From positions 62,001 to 126,000 of the forward strand of contig DIGJ01000009.1 of assembly GCA_002419585.1 (NCBI GenBank): a DNA stretch of 64,000 bases, written 5' to 3'. Position numbers and translations under genes: made by a program. Each line of letters opens with the position of its first letter. Position 1 is the stretch's first letter. Shown piece after piece: positions 1-8,279 of this stretch. The notes beneath the pieces were generated by a model. It had not been told where the DNA came from, made no database searches, and was given only the letters and a program-made list of their open reading frames with translations. The DNA is from Lachnoclostridium sp. UBA5725. Its GTDB lineage: Bacteria > Bacillota > Clostridia > Lachnospirales > Lachnospiraceae.

Positions 1-1029
1 GGGGGAAATGCGTATGATTTGCTTGATGAACATGGAATACGAATACATCAATATGGGCCACATATATTTCATACGAATTTAACTAACGTATACGAATACT
101 TATCTCGTTTTACAGATTGGTATGAGTATTCACATGAAGTTGTGGGCAACATATATGGTGAACTATTACCGATTCCATTTAATTTGAACACACTTTTTTG
201 TGTCTATGATAAGGAAAAAGCGACACGTATAAAAGATAAGTTAATAGCAGCCTATGGTGAAAATGTAAAGGTACCAATACTCGAATTAAGACAAAATAAT
301 GATACGGAGATTCAGGAAGTTGCGGAATATGTATATGAAAACATATTTTTAAAATACACCATGAAGCAATGGGGACAAAAGCCAGAAGAAATTGATCCAT
401 CGGTTTCTGGTCGTGTGCCGGTTGTATTATCGTATGATAATCGATACTTCCAAGATACTTATCAGGGGCTGCCACTAGAAGGTTATACGAAACTTTTTGA
501 AACGATGTTAGATCATGAAAATATAAGTGTCCGATTGAACACGCCGGCTAAGGATTTCATTGAGATTAAAGAAGATCATGTTTATTTTGAAGGCAACGTA
601 TTTGAAGGAGAAGTTATATTTACTGGAGCACTGGATGAGTTCTTCGATTGTAAGTTTGGGCGACTTCCATACCGTTCGTTGATATTTAAGACGGAATACT
701 ATGAAAATGCTCCATATCAGTCACATGGAGTGGTAAATTACACGGTAACAGAAGATTATACCCGTATTACAGAGTATCCTTACTTAACCGGTCAAAAAGC
801 GGATGGAACTACTATTATGAAAGAATATCCAATTCCTTATTGTGGTGAAAACGGAGAAATTCCATACTATGCAATTATTAATGCTGAAAATTTAGCTTTG
901 TATCATAAATATGTATCCTTAGTAAAACAAATTCCAAATTTCCACTTACTCGGAAGATTAGCGGAATATAAATACTATAACATTGATGCCATAGTAAAGA
1001 GAGCTTTAGATATGTCTATGGATATGTAA
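1..1029 (+). CDS. glf: UDP-galactopyranose mutase (5' end outside window)
   Basis: Flavoenzyme that interconverts UDP-galactopyranose and UDP-galactofuranose, supplying galactofuranose for surface glycans. The reading frame is open from base 1, so the N-terminal FAD-binding GxGxxG segment is missing from the window. The visible part begins GGNAYD and continues into the family motif HxYGPHIFHT (HQYGPHIFHTN). Later family signatures are KYTMKQWG, SGRVPV and the R-x-L-x-E-Y-K-Y-Y-N C-terminal FAD-contact region, and the protein ends at the usual place. It is followed after 24 bases by a glycosyltransferase, which fits a cell-surface polysaccharide locus. The internal TTG at base 19 is not the true start. 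Confidence 0.93.
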   Translation, partial: GGNAYDLLDEHGIRIHQYGPHIFHTNLTNVYEYLSRFTDWYEYSHEVVGNIYGELLPIPFNLNTLFCVYDKEKATRIKDKLIAAYGENVKVPILELRQNNDTEIQEVAEYVYENIFLKYTMKQWGQKPEEIDPSVSGRVPVVLSYDNRYFQDTYQGLPLEGYTKLFETMLDHENISVRLNTPAKDFIEIKEDHVYFEGNVFEGEVIFTGALDEFFDCKFGRLPYRSLIFKTEYYENAPYQSHGVVNYTVTEDYTRITEYPYLTGQKADGTTIMKEYPIPYCGENGEIPYYAIINAENLALYHKYVSLVKQIPNFHLLGRLAEYKYYNIDAIVKRALDMSMDM

Positions 1030-1053
1030 AGCTTTACTTGAGGAGGGAATAAA

Positions 1054-2070
1054 ATGAAATTATTGAGTGTAGCAATACCTTGCTATAATTCACAAGAATA
1101 TATGAATCATGCAATTGAGAGTCTTTTAGTTGGGGGAGACGACATCGAAATATTAATTGTTGATGATGGTTCAAAAGATGATACTGCAAAAATAGCGGAT
1201 GAGTATGCCGAAAAATATCCAACAATAATACGTTCCATACACCAGGAAAATGGAGGGCATGGAGAAGCTGTTAATACAGGCCTTCGAAATGCAACAGGAC
1301 TTTATTATAAAGTAGTGGATAGTGACGACTGGGTGGAAGAGGAAGCGCTAAAAAAGGTGCTTGCTCTCCTTAAGACTATGGTAGAAGGCGCTACGAATTT
1401 AGATATGCTAATTTGTAATTATGTGTATGAAAAAGTTTCTGCGAATAAGCAAAAAGTAATTGATTATCGTACCGCTTTGCCTCAAGGAAAAATATTTAGT
1501 TGGTCGAATATCATGCATTTTAAAACGAGCCAGAATATTTTAATGCATTCTGTTATTTATCGTACCAATCTCTTGCGTGAATGTGGATTAGAGTTGCCAA
1601 AGCACACCTTCTATGTGGACAACATCTTTGTATATCAGCCACTGCCAATGGTAATGACAATGTACTATTTGGATGTTGATTTATATCGGTATTATATCGG
1701 AAGAGAAGATCAGTCCGTGAATGAAAAAGTCATGATTGGACGCGTGGATCAACAGATTAAGATAACGAAATTTATGATTCAATCACATGATTTATCAAAG
1801 ATCAAAAATCGCAAACTCAGAAATTACATGGCAAAATACTTGGCTATGATGATGGCAGTATGTACGGTTTTACTTTTGAAGGAAGGTTCTGACGAAAGCT
1901 TTGAGAAGAAAGAAGAGTTATGGGAATTCTTAGAAAAAGAGAATAAGCGCCTTTATCATGCAGTAAAAAACAAAACATTAGGCCGTTCTATGCAGTTAAA
2001 GGGAAGAGCGGGTCGAAAAATTATTATCTTAGGATATCAGCTATCTCAAAAAATATATGGCTTTAATTAA
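1054..2070 (+). CDS. Family 2 glycosyltransferase
   Basis: Cytoplasmic GT-A fold glycosyltransferase of 338 aa, probably adding a sugar to a surface polysaccharide. The N-terminus is typical GT2: SVAIPCYNSQEYM, then LIVDDGSKDDT (nucleotide-sugar site), ENGGHGEAVNTGLRNATG and the DxD-type metal site VDSDDWVEEE near residue 92. No transmembrane segment is obvious. The C-terminal third is basic and helical and does not identify an acceptor. It starts at an ATG behind a GAGGAGGG ribosome site and directly follows glf. Donor and acceptor are unknown; a galactofuranosyl or rhamnosyl transfer is only a contextual guess. Confidence 0.85.
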   Translation: MKLLSVAIPCYNSQEYMNHAIESLLVGGDDIEILIVDDGSKDDTAKIADEYAEKYPTIIRSIHQENGGHGEAVNTGLRNATGLYYKVVDSDDWVEEEALKKVLALLKTMVEGATNLDMLICNYVYEKVSANKQKVIDYRTALPQGKIFSWSNIMHFKTSQNILMHSVIYRTNLLRECGLELPKHTFYVDNIFVYQPLPMVMTMYYLDVDLYRYYIGREDQSVNEKVMIGRVDQQIKITKFMIQSHDLSKIKNRKLRNYMAKYLAMMMAVCTVLLLKEGSDESFEKKEELWEFLEKENKRLYHAVKNKTLGRSMQLKGRAGRKIIILGYQLSQKIYGFN

Positions 2071-2087
2071 ATAAAGATATAAAAAAT

Positions 2088-2115
2088 AAGGGACGTTGAA
2101 ATTTCAACGTCCCTT
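2088..2115. terminator. Perfect palindromic hairpin between convergent genes
   Basis: A 28-base perfect palindrome (AAGGGACGTTG on one side) lies between the glycosyltransferase and rubrerythrin stop codons. Read on the minus strand it is followed by a U-rich tract (ATTTTTTAT), so it looks like an intrinsic terminator for the rubrerythrin gene. On the plus strand the trailing bases are not U-rich, so termination there would be weaker. Confidence 0.75.
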
Positions 2116-2141
2116 GCTTGCTATTTTTGTAGCTATTCGGA

Positions 2142-2684
2142 TTATTTAAAGTATCTGTTGTAAAGACCTTCAAATGCTTTTCCGTGTCTAGCTTCGTCTT
2201 TTGCCATTTCATGAACCGTATCATGGATAGCATCCAAGTCAGCAGCTTTTGCACGTTTTGCTAGGTCAAATTTGCCTGCAGTAGCTCCATTTTCAGCATC
2301 AATTCTTAACTCTAAGTTTTTCTTTGTACTGTCTGTTACAACTTCTCCTAATAATTCAGCAAATTTTGCAGCATGTTCTGCTTCTTCAAAAGCAGCTTTT
2401 TCCCAGTATAAACCAATCTCTGGATAGCCCTCTCTATGAGCAACTCTTGACATTGCCAAATACATACCAACTTCGGTACATTCTCCTGAAAAGTTTGCTC
2501 TTAAATCTTCTAAAATATCTTCTCTTACGCCCTGTGCAACACCAACAACGTGTTCGCAAGCCCATTCTCTGCTTCCAGTTTGCTCTTTAAATTTAGAAGC
2601 TGGTGCTTTACATTGAGGACATGCCTCTGGTGCTGAATCTCCCTCGTGAACATAACCACATACGCTACATACAAATTTCTTCAT
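2142..2684 (-). CDS. rbr: Reverse rubrerythrin (rubredoxin domain first)
   Basis: Peroxide-reducing non-haem iron protein of the anaerobe oxidative-stress defence, 180 aa. Domain order is reversed relative to classical rubrerythrin: an N-terminal rubredoxin-like [Fe(SCys)4] site (C6-x2-C9 and C22-x2-C25, CSVCGY and CPQC) precedes the four-helix di-iron domain. The di-iron ligands lie in the E-rich helices (GECTEVGMYL, EKAAFEEAEHA, MAKDEARHGKAFEGL). Electrons normally come from NADH through rubredoxin or an NAD(P)H:rubredoxin oxidoreductase, neither of which is encoded nearby. The next gene upstream is perR. The promoter at 2799-2827 is followed by a PerR-like operator, so peroxide induction is likely. 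Confidence 0.92.
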   Translation of the reverse strand: MKKFVCSVCGYVHEGDSAPEACPQCKAPASKFKEQTGSREWACEHVVGVAQGVREDILEDLRANFSGECTEVGMYLAMSRVAHREGYPEIGLYWEKAAFEEAEHAAKFAELLGEVVTDSTKKNLELRIDAENGATAGKFDLAKRAKAADLDAIHDTVHEMAKDEARHGKAFEGLYNRYFK

Positions 2685-2775
2685 AATAATATCTCCCTTT
2701 CTTGAATAAGTTTATCTTGTGTTTCAATTTCTTTCTTTCATCGTAGTCTGTAAGTACTGTTTCTTAAAACGATAA

Positions 2776-2790
2776 CAGTAATCATTACTG
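2776..2790. promoter_or_regulatory. PerR-like operator at the rubrerythrin promoter
   Basis: CAGTAAT-C-ATTACTG is a perfect 7-1-7 inverted repeat, the geometry of Per/Fur boxes. It starts just downstream of a minus-strand promoter with TTGACA (complement of 2822-2827), a 17-base spacer and TAATAT (complement of 2799-2804), so a bound repressor would cover the start site. A related box precedes perR. Confidence 0.7.
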
Positions 2791-2798
2791 ATATAATC

Positions 2799-2827
2799 AT
2801 ATTAACTTGTTCGTAAGCATTTGTCAA
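2799..2827 (-). promoter_or_regulatory. Sigma-A promoter of rubrerythrin
   Basis: Minus-strand TTGACA, a 17-base spacer and TAATAT, about 115 bases before the rubrerythrin ATG. The predicted start site falls near 2792, next to the operator. Confidence 0.65.
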
Positions 2828-2845
2828 TACTTTTTTAAAAATCTT

Positions 2846-3241
2846 TTATTCTTTTGTTTCGGCTAAACAAGAAGGACAGATTCCATAAAAATAGGTAATA
2901 CTGCCATCAATTTTTCCATCAAACGCAGAACCTGCAATTGTGTTAATATGGTTAATACATTCCATGTCAAGATCTATTACATCTCCACAGTTTTTACAGA
3001 TAAAGTGATAGTGCTCTGAGGTATCAGAATCAAAATGTTCCATACCATCGCCACAGGAGACTTTAATGGCATCCCCCTGCTCTACTAGCAAATTCAAGTT
3101 TCGATATACAGTACCTAAGCTTATATTTGGGTAAATGGATTGTATTTGATTATATACCATATCTGCAGTCGGATGTGATTTAGTACTAGCTAAATATTCG
3201 CGAATCGCCTCACGCTGACGACTAAATTTTACATTTGCCAT
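2846..3241 (-). CDS. perR: Peroxide-responsive repressor PerR (Fur family)
   Basis: Metal-dependent repressor of 131 aa that loses DNA binding when peroxide oxidises its iron-ligating histidines. The N-terminal winged helix contains SLGTVYRNLNLLVEQG. Regulatory-metal ligands typical of the family are visible: H23, D73, H77 and H79 (HFDSDTSEHYHF) and D90 in VIDLD, where Fur proteins usually carry Glu, which favours PerR. The structural zinc site is C82/C85 and C122/C125. The start is the ATG behind an AGGTTCC-type leader; an in-frame AGGAGG is absent, although CTGGAGG lies 5-11 bases upstream. Its own promoter carries a Per-like box, so autoregulation is likely. The gene sits next to rubrerythrin, a classic PerR target. 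Confidence 0.88.
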   Translation of the reverse strand: MANVKFSRQREAIREYLASTKSHPTADMVYNQIQSIYPNISLGTVYRNLNLLVEQGDAIKVSCGDGMEHFDSDTSEHYHFICKNCGDVIDLDMECINHINTIAGSAFDGKIDGSITYFYGICPSCLAETKE

Positions 3242-3264
3242 AGGAACCTCCAGATTTAAAATAA

Positions 3265-3279
3265 TAGTAATAGTTACTG
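3265..3279. promoter_or_regulatory. PerR-like operator at perR
   Basis: TAGTAATAGTTACTG is an imperfect 7-1-7 inverted repeat with the same AGTAA/TTACT half-sites as the box at 2776-2790. It lies immediately downstream of the minus-strand perR promoter: TTGACA (complement of 3305-3310), a 17-base spacer and TAAAAT (complement of 3282-3287). Confidence 0.62.
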
Positions 3280-3281
3280 TT

Positions 3282-3310
3282 ATTTTAACTTTAACTTATA
3301 ATTCTGTCAA
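3282..3310 (-). promoter_or_regulatory. Sigma-A promoter of perR
   Basis: TTGACA, 17 bases, TAAAAT on the minus strand, about 40 bases before the perR ATG. The Per-like box overlaps the predicted start site. Confidence 0.6.
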
Positions 3311-3454
3311 GATAAATAGATGTATGCTTAGAAAATTGATTTTTTGATATCAGGAATACCCTTTACATTATATTTATAATTGATCTAGTTTTGTGAAAAT
3401 GCACAAAATGAGATTGCGAATCATATTGCTATTATACAAAATATGAAATAACTA

Positions 3455-3520
3455 TTGCAAAATGTATCAAATGGGTATATATTTAATGTATCAACTGGAA
3501 ACGTTACCAGAAACGTTTTC
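3455..3520 (+). promoter_or_regulatory. Promoter with tandem LacI-type operators
   Basis: TTGCAA (3455-3460), a 17-base spacer and TATATT (3478-3483) form a sigma-A promoter. Two LacI-family operators follow at once: TGGAAACGTTACCA (3496-3509) and GAAACGTTTTC (3510-3520), both centred on the CG step typical of LacI sites and 12 bases apart. The LacI-type gene at 6731 is the obvious candidate regulator; a CcpA-type cre is an alternative reading of either box. Confidence 0.68.
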
Positions 3521-3554
3521 GGACAACTGATTTATTATTTAGGAGGGTTTTATT

Positions 3555-4931
3555 ATGAGAAAAAAATTATTAGCGCTACTTTTAGTGCTAACGACAACAT
3601 CAGCGTTGTTAGCTGGTTGTGGAAGCAAAGAAGAGACAACAACAACTGAGGATACATCAAAAGCTCAGGAAGAAGTTGCTGATGAAGGCAAAACAGAAGC
3701 AACAGATGGTTCAGTTTATTATTTAAACTTCAAACCAGAGCAGGCTGAACAGTGGGAAGGTTTAGCAAAAAAATATACAGAGCAAACGGGCGTTGAAGTT
3801 ACCGTTGTAACGGCAGCATCCGGTACATATGAATCTACTTTAAAGTCAGAAATGGCTAAAACAGAAGCACCTACTCTTTTCCAGGTTAATGGACCTGTTG
3901 GTTTGGCTTCTTGGAAAGATTACTGCTATGATTTAAAAGATAGTAAATTATATTCTTATTTAAAGAGTGATGATTTCGCATTAAAGGGTGATGCTGGCGA
4001 AGTTATGGGTATCGCTTACGTTATTGAAACATACGGAATTATCTACAACAAAGCTTTGCTTGCAAAATACTGTGAATTACCAGATGCAGCGGTTAAATCT
4101 GCAGATGAAATCAAAAACTTTGCAACATTAAAAGCAGTAGCGGAAGGAATTCAGGCACATAAAAAAGATTTAGGAGTAGAGGGAGCATTTGCTTCCACTG
4201 GTATGGATTCAAGTAGTGATTGGAGATTTAAAACTCATTTAGCTAACCTTCCTATTTATTATGAATATCAGCAGGATGGAATTGGCTCAACAGAGGCAAT
4301 CAAAGGTACATTCTTAGACAACTACAAACAGATTTTTGATTTATATATCAACAACTCAACTTGCAGCCCTAACTTATTATCCAGCAAAACGGGTGAAGAT
4401 GCAGCATCTGAATTTGCTTTAGGTGAAGCAGTATTCTATCAGAATGGTACATGGGCTTATGGTGATATCGCAGGCAATGACGTTGCAGACGAAGATATCG
4501 GAATGCTTCCTATCTACATTGGTGTTGATGGAGAAGAAAATCAAGGACTTTGCACAGGATCTGAAAACTACTGGTGCGTAAACAAAAATGCTTCAAAAGA
4601 AGACATCCAGGCAACATTAGACTTCTTAGATTGGGCTGTCTCCAGTGATGAAGGAAGAGATTGTATTGCGAATGAAATGGGATTTGTTACACCTTTTACA
4701 ACTTTCACAGATGAATATTTAGCAGCTAACCCATTACTTAGCGCAGCAAACGAATACATTGCAGCTGGTAAGACAGCAGTTTCTTGGACCTTTACAACTA
4801 TGCCATCTGAAAACTGGAAAAATGGTGTAGGTAGTGCACTTCTTGAATATGCGCAAGGTACTGGCGATTGGTCCGCAGTGAAAACAGCATTCGTAGATGG
4901 TTGGGCAAAAGAATATGCAGCAAGCAAATAA
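3555..4931 (+). CDS. Sugar ABC transporter substrate-binding lipoprotein
   Basis: Extracellular solute-binding protein (family 1, MalE-like), 458 aa. A lipoprotein signal peptide with lipobox LLAGC puts the lipidated cysteine at residue 22, followed by a Ser/Thr/Glu-rich linker. The mature domain has the typical two-lobe carbohydrate-binder features (VTVVTAASGTYESTLKSEM, FQNGTWAYGDI-type segment, and SGSENYW-like hinge region). It precedes two permeases and a LacI regulator in one operon. No ATPase is encoded here, so a shared MsmX-type ATPase elsewhere is expected. A stem-loop follows the stop codon. The substrate cannot be read from the sequence; an oligosaccharide is likely. Confidence 0.88.
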   Translation: MRKKLLALLLVLTTTSALLAGCGSKEETTTTEDTSKAQEEVADEGKTEATDGSVYYLNFKPEQAEQWEGLAKKYTEQTGVEVTVVTAASGTYESTLKSEMAKTEAPTLFQVNGPVGLASWKDYCYDLKDSKLYSYLKSDDFALKGDAGEVMGIAYVIETYGIIYNKALLAKYCELPDAAVKSADEIKNFATLKAVAEGIQAHKKDLGVEGAFASTGMDSSSDWRFKTHLANLPIYYEYQQDGIGSTEAIKGTFLDNYKQIFDLYINNSTCSPNLLSSKTGEDAASEFALGEAVFYQNGTWAYGDIAGNDVADEDIGMLPIYIGVDGEENQGLCTGSENYWCVNKNASKEDIQATLDFLDWAVSSDEGRDCIANEMGFVTPFTTFTDEYLAANPLLSAANEYIAAGKTAVSWTFTTMPSENWKNGVGSALLEYAQGTGDWSAVKTAFVDGWAKEYAASK

Positions 4932-4963
4932 TTTACTAGTTATTCATTGAGTCAAAAGATTAG

Positions 4964-4991
4964 ATGGGTGAGCGAGCAATTGCTCACCCAT
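4964..4991. terminator. Intercistronic stem-loop after binding-protein gene
   Basis: A perfect 10-bp stem (ATGGGTGAGC paired with GCTCACCCAT) with an 8-base loop and only a short T-run. It lies between the binding protein and the first permease. It probably acts as a partial terminator or 3' mRNA stabiliser that raises binding-protein output over permease output. Confidence 0.6.
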
Positions 4992-5015
4992 TTATGAAAT
5001 AGAAAGGAAAAATAT

Positions 5016-5858
5016 ATGGAAAAATCAATAAAGAAATATTTTCCGATTTTTGCACTTCCAACTTTGATTGCATTTGCAATCGGTTTTATAGTTCCCTTTA
5101 TTATGGGCATCTATTTGTCGTTTTGTGAATTTACCACAGTTACCGATGCGAAATTCGTAGGAGTAAAAAATTACTTCCGGATTTTCCAGGATGAAACCTT
5201 TGTCCATGCATTATGGTATACGGCATTATTTACAATCGCTAGTGTTATAACAATAAATGTATTAGCATTTTTAGTTGCGATGCTTTTAACAAAAGGAATT
5301 AAAGGAACGAATATTTTTAGAACGGTATTTTTTATGCCTAACCTAATCGGTGGTATTATTTTGGGATACATATGGCAATTAATCATAAATGGTATATTGC
5401 TTCAGTTTGATCGTACGTTAACATACAATTCTGCATATGGCTTTGCAGGCTTGCTTATTTTGATGAACTGGCAGCAAATCGGATACATGATGATTATTTA
5501 TATCGCTGGAATTCAAAATATACCAGGTGAATTGATTGAAGCAGCAAAAATGGATGGAGCAAATTCATGGCAGATACTCAAGAAAGTTACGCTTCCAATG
5601 GTTATGCCAGCAATTACCATTTGCACATTCTTAACATTAACAAACTCCTTTAAGTTATTTGACCAGAACTTAGCATTAACAGCCGGTGAGCCATCCAATA
5701 TGTCGGAAATGCTAGCACTTAATATCTATAATACCTTCTACGGAAGAGTTGGATGGGAAGGCGTTGGTCAAGCAAAAGCGGTAGTATTCTTTATTCTGGT
5801 AGCTTTGATTGCATTGATACAGATCCGCTTAACACGAACAAAGGAGGTGCAGCAATAA
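5016..5858 (+). CDS. Sugar ABC transporter permease (MalF type)
   Basis: Integral membrane permease of 280 aa with about six transmembrane helices and the binding-protein-dependent permease loop EAAKMDGANSWQ near residue 175, which docks the ATPase. The N-terminus (FPIFALPTLIAFAIGFIVPFIMGIYLSFCEF) is the standard first helix of MalF/UgpA-like sugar permeases. The start is an ATG behind GAAAGGAAA. The second permease begins directly at its stop codon, and it lies downstream of the binding-protein gene and its intercistronic stem-loop. Substrate unknown. Confidence 0.88.
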   Translation: MEKSIKKYFPIFALPTLIAFAIGFIVPFIMGIYLSFCEFTTVTDAKFVGVKNYFRIFQDETFVHALWYTALFTIASVITINVLAFLVAMLLTKGIKGTNIFRTVFFMPNLIGGIILGYIWQLIINGILLQFDRTLTYNSAYGFAGLLILMNWQQIGYMMIIYIAGIQNIPGELIEAAKMDGANSWQILKKVTLPMVMPAITICTFLTLTNSFKLFDQNLALTAGEPSNMSEMLALNIYNTFYGRVGWEGVGQAKAVVFFILVALIALIQIRLTRTKEVQQ

Positions 5859-6698
5859 ATGGCAACAAGAAAAACAAAACACGGACTACTTTTAACTACA
5901 ATATTTTCGATTATTGCATTCTTGTATGTTTGCCCAATTGTAATTGTATGTATAAACTCATTTAAAAAGAAAGCTTATATCAGCAAACGACCATTTCAGT
6001 TTCCGAATGAAAAGATGTATGTAGGATTGGAAAACTATATTTCGGGTATTGAAAAAACCGGATTTTTCCAGGCTTTCGGATATTCCTTGTTTATTACGTT
6101 AGCCTCGACTGCACTTATAATTATTTGTACTTCCATGTGTGCGTGGTTTATTACCAGAGTAAAAAATAAATTTACTGCTGGAATTTATTATTTGTGTTTA
6201 TTCTCTATGATTGTACCGTTCCAAATGGTTATGTTTACTTTATCAAAAGTAGCAAATATGTTACACTTGAGTAATCCGCTAGGAATTGTTATAGTATATT
6301 TAGGTTTTGGGGCTGGACTGTCTGTATTCATGTTCTGTGGATTTGTAAAATCAATTCCTCTAGAAATTGAAGAAGCGGCAATGATTGATGGTTGCAATCC
6401 GTTGCAGACATTTTTCCAGGTAGTATTTCCTATCTTAAAACCGACGGCAATTACGGTGGCTATTTTACAGGTGATGTGGATTTGGAATGACTATTTATTA
6501 CCATATTTAGTATTGGATATGAAAAAGTACAAAACGATACCAATTGCGATTCAGTACTTAAGAGGTGGTTATGGTTCGATTGATATGGGAGCTATGATGG
6601 CAATGTTAGTTTTGGCAATCATTCCTATTATAATATTTTATCTGGCTTGTCAGAAACACATTATTGAGGGTGTAGTAGCCGGTGCGGTGAAAGGTTAA
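5859..6698 (+). CDS. Sugar ABC transporter permease (MalG type)
   Basis: Second membrane subunit, 279 aa, about six helices, with the ATPase-docking loop EIEEAAMIDGCNPLQTF near residue 170 and the MalG-type C-terminus ending in EGVVAGAVKG. Its ATG abuts the stop codon of the preceding permease; the ribosome site AAGGAGGTG lies inside the upstream gene, which indicates translational coupling. It should pair with the permease at 5016 to form the channel for the lipoprotein at 3555. Confidence 0.88.
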   Translation: MATRKTKHGLLLTTIFSIIAFLYVCPIVIVCINSFKKKAYISKRPFQFPNEKMYVGLENYISGIEKTGFFQAFGYSLFITLASTALIIICTSMCAWFITRVKNKFTAGIYYLCLFSMIVPFQMVMFTLSKVANMLHLSNPLGIVIVYLGFGAGLSVFMFCGFVKSIPLEIEEAAMIDGCNPLQTFFQVVFPILKPTAITVAILQVMWIWNDYLLPYLVLDMKKYKTIPIAIQYLRGGYGSIDMGAMMAMLVLAIIPIIIFYLACQKHIIEGVVAGAVKG

Positions 6699-6730
6699 TC
6701 AGTGCAAACAAAGAGATAAGGTGATGAAAG

Positions 6731-7741
6731 ATGACAATTAAGGACATTGCAAAAGAATCCGGCTATTCAGTTAGTACGGTATCTCGTGTTTTGAATAAAC
6801 ATCCGGATGTTAGTCCAATTGCTAAGGCTAAAATTGAAGAAGTGGTAGCGGCACACAATTTTGTGCCAAATGATAATGCAAAACATTTAAAACAACAAAT
6901 GAGTAAAAGCATCGCTGTTTTGGTAAAAGGTACTTCAAACATGCTGTTTGCAAATATCGTGGAGCAATTGCAAAACTTGATTGAGCAGTCTCAATATTCC
7001 GTGTTTGTTTATTATATGGATGAGTATGATAACGAAATAGAAGAAGCGCTTCGTTTGTGCAGAGAAAGAAAACCTCTGGGTATTCTTTTTTTAGGAGGTA
7101 ATCCTCCTGGGTTCAAGGATAAGTTTAAATATATTAATGTACCATGTGTGCTTGTTACGAACGTGATTGAGGCAGATGAATTTAACAACTTATCCTGCGT
7201 TGGTACGGATGATATAGAAAGTGCAAAATGCGCAATTGATTATCTCATCCAGCTAGGACATAAGCAAATCGGTATCATTGGTGGTGATTTGGATATTTCC
7301 TATACTAGCCAGCAGCGTCTCATTGGATGTAAAAAGAGCTTTGAAGAGCACAACTTACCGTTTGAAAAAGAGAAAAGCTATGAAAAGTCAAAGTTCTCCT
7401 TTGATAGTTCCTATCGTGCAATGGAGCGCATGCTTACAAAGAATGCAAATGTAACAGCAGTATTTGCAATGAGTGATGTTACGGCAATTGGTGCTATTTG
7501 TGCATTAAAGGATCGGGGGATTAAGGTACCAGAAGAGATTTCAGTTATGGGATTTGATGGAATTGAATTAGCGAAATATTATAATCCAAAGCTCACTACA
7601 ATCCAGCAGCAACACAAAAGTATTGCAAAGAAGAGTGTTGAAATTCTTTTAAACTGCATTGAGCGAAATGCTGGTGCGGTGCGAGAGGTTACGCCTTATA
7701 TACTGGTAAAGGGTGAAAGTGTTCGGGAGATTAAAAAATAA
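6731..7741 (+). CDS. LacI-family transcriptional regulator
   Basis: Sugar-responsive repressor of 336 aa. The N-terminal helix-turn-helix is canonical (TIKDIAKESGYSVSTVSRVLNKHPDVS) with the hinge that inserts leucine into the minor groove, followed by a periplasmic-binding-protein-like effector domain ending in TPYILVKGESVREI. It is the last gene of the transporter operon, starting 32 bases after the permease. The tandem CG-centred boxes at 3496-3520 are its likely operators, giving autoregulation together with the transporter. The ligand is presumably the transported sugar. Confidence 0.88.
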   Translation: MTIKDIAKESGYSVSTVSRVLNKHPDVSPIAKAKIEEVVAAHNFVPNDNAKHLKQQMSKSIAVLVKGTSNMLFANIVEQLQNLIEQSQYSVFVYYMDEYDNEIEEALRLCRERKPLGILFLGGNPPGFKDKFKYINVPCVLVTNVIEADEFNNLSCVGTDDIESAKCAIDYLIQLGHKQIGIIGGDLDISYTSQQRLIGCKKSFEEHNLPFEKEKSYEKSKFSFDSSYRAMERMLTKNANVTAVFAMSDVTAIGAICALKDRGIKVPEEISVMGFDGIELAKYYNPKLTTIQQQHKSIAKKSVEILLNCIERNAGAVREVTPYILVKGESVREIKK

Positions 7742-7772
7742 ATTGCATTCAGAATTGAATGCAAACAATAAA

Positions 7773-7828
7773 AAACAGACCGTAAAAGAAAGGGCTTATA
7801 TACTTCTTTTACGGTCTGTTTTTTTGGG
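7773..7828 (+). terminator. Intrinsic terminator after the transporter operon
   Basis: An 18-bp perfect stem (7773-7790 with 7804-7821, starting AAACAGACCGTAAAAG) and a run of seven or more T. It closes the operon 3555-7741. Confidence 0.85.
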
Positions 7829-7889
7829 GGGGTCAAAATGTTAATTAGGGATGTTAACACTTTTTTGGTACTTTTATTTATAGAATAAC

Positions 7890-8231
7890 CTATAAATCGA
7901 CTTCAATTTTATCGACTTCTTCAAAAGGTGCTAATGTAGAAACCATTCTTACTACGCTGTTGGAACGGTTGATTACATAATGAACTTCTGTTGGATCGAT
8001 ATGAATCATCTGTCCTTGTGACAAATGATGTACGACTCCGTCAACTTCAATGTCGACTTCGCCTTCAAGTATATAGAAGTTTTCTTCCATAATATTGTGA
8101 TAGTGGGCTTTAAAGTCCTGGCCTGCCTGAAACTGTACGATAGAAAAATTAGAACGTGGTCCTTTCATTAAATATTTTGGACCGCTGTCGCCGAAGCGGT
8201 ATTCTCTGTCTTTTTCATCAACTATAAACAT
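7890..8231 (-). CDS. Small cupin protein in the AI-2 locus
   Basis: Single-domain cupin of 113 aa. Cupin motif 1, G-x5-HxH-x4-E-x6-G, is intact (G37, H43, H45, E50, G57) and motif 2 supplies H84 followed by N88, so a divalent metal should bind. The ribosome site AAGGAGGT precedes the ATG. It follows lsrK on the same strand after 48 bases and is probably co-transcribed with lsrR and lsrK. Enteric Lsr operons encode LsrG, the isomerase of phospho-DPD, but no LsrG-like ORF is present here. This cupin is the only extra enzyme-like gene in the locus, so it may do that step or another on phospho-AI-2. The function is inferred from position only. Confidence 0.75.
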   Translation of the reverse strand: MFIVDEKDREYRFGDSGPKYLMKGPRSNFSIVQFQAGQDFKAHYHNIMEENFYILEGEVDIEVDGVVHHLSQGQMIHIDPTEVHYVINRSNSVVRMVSTLAPFEEVDKIEVDL

Positions 8232-8279
8232 ATGTTTATAACCTCCTTGTGATCGCGTGTTATTTATGAAATAAATGGT

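Noticed and set aside
3455..3649. 64-codon ORF overlapping the first transporter promoter and binding-protein start
   Set aside because: It reads through the operators and promoter and has no ribosome site; the frame at 3555 encodes an obvious lipoprotein.
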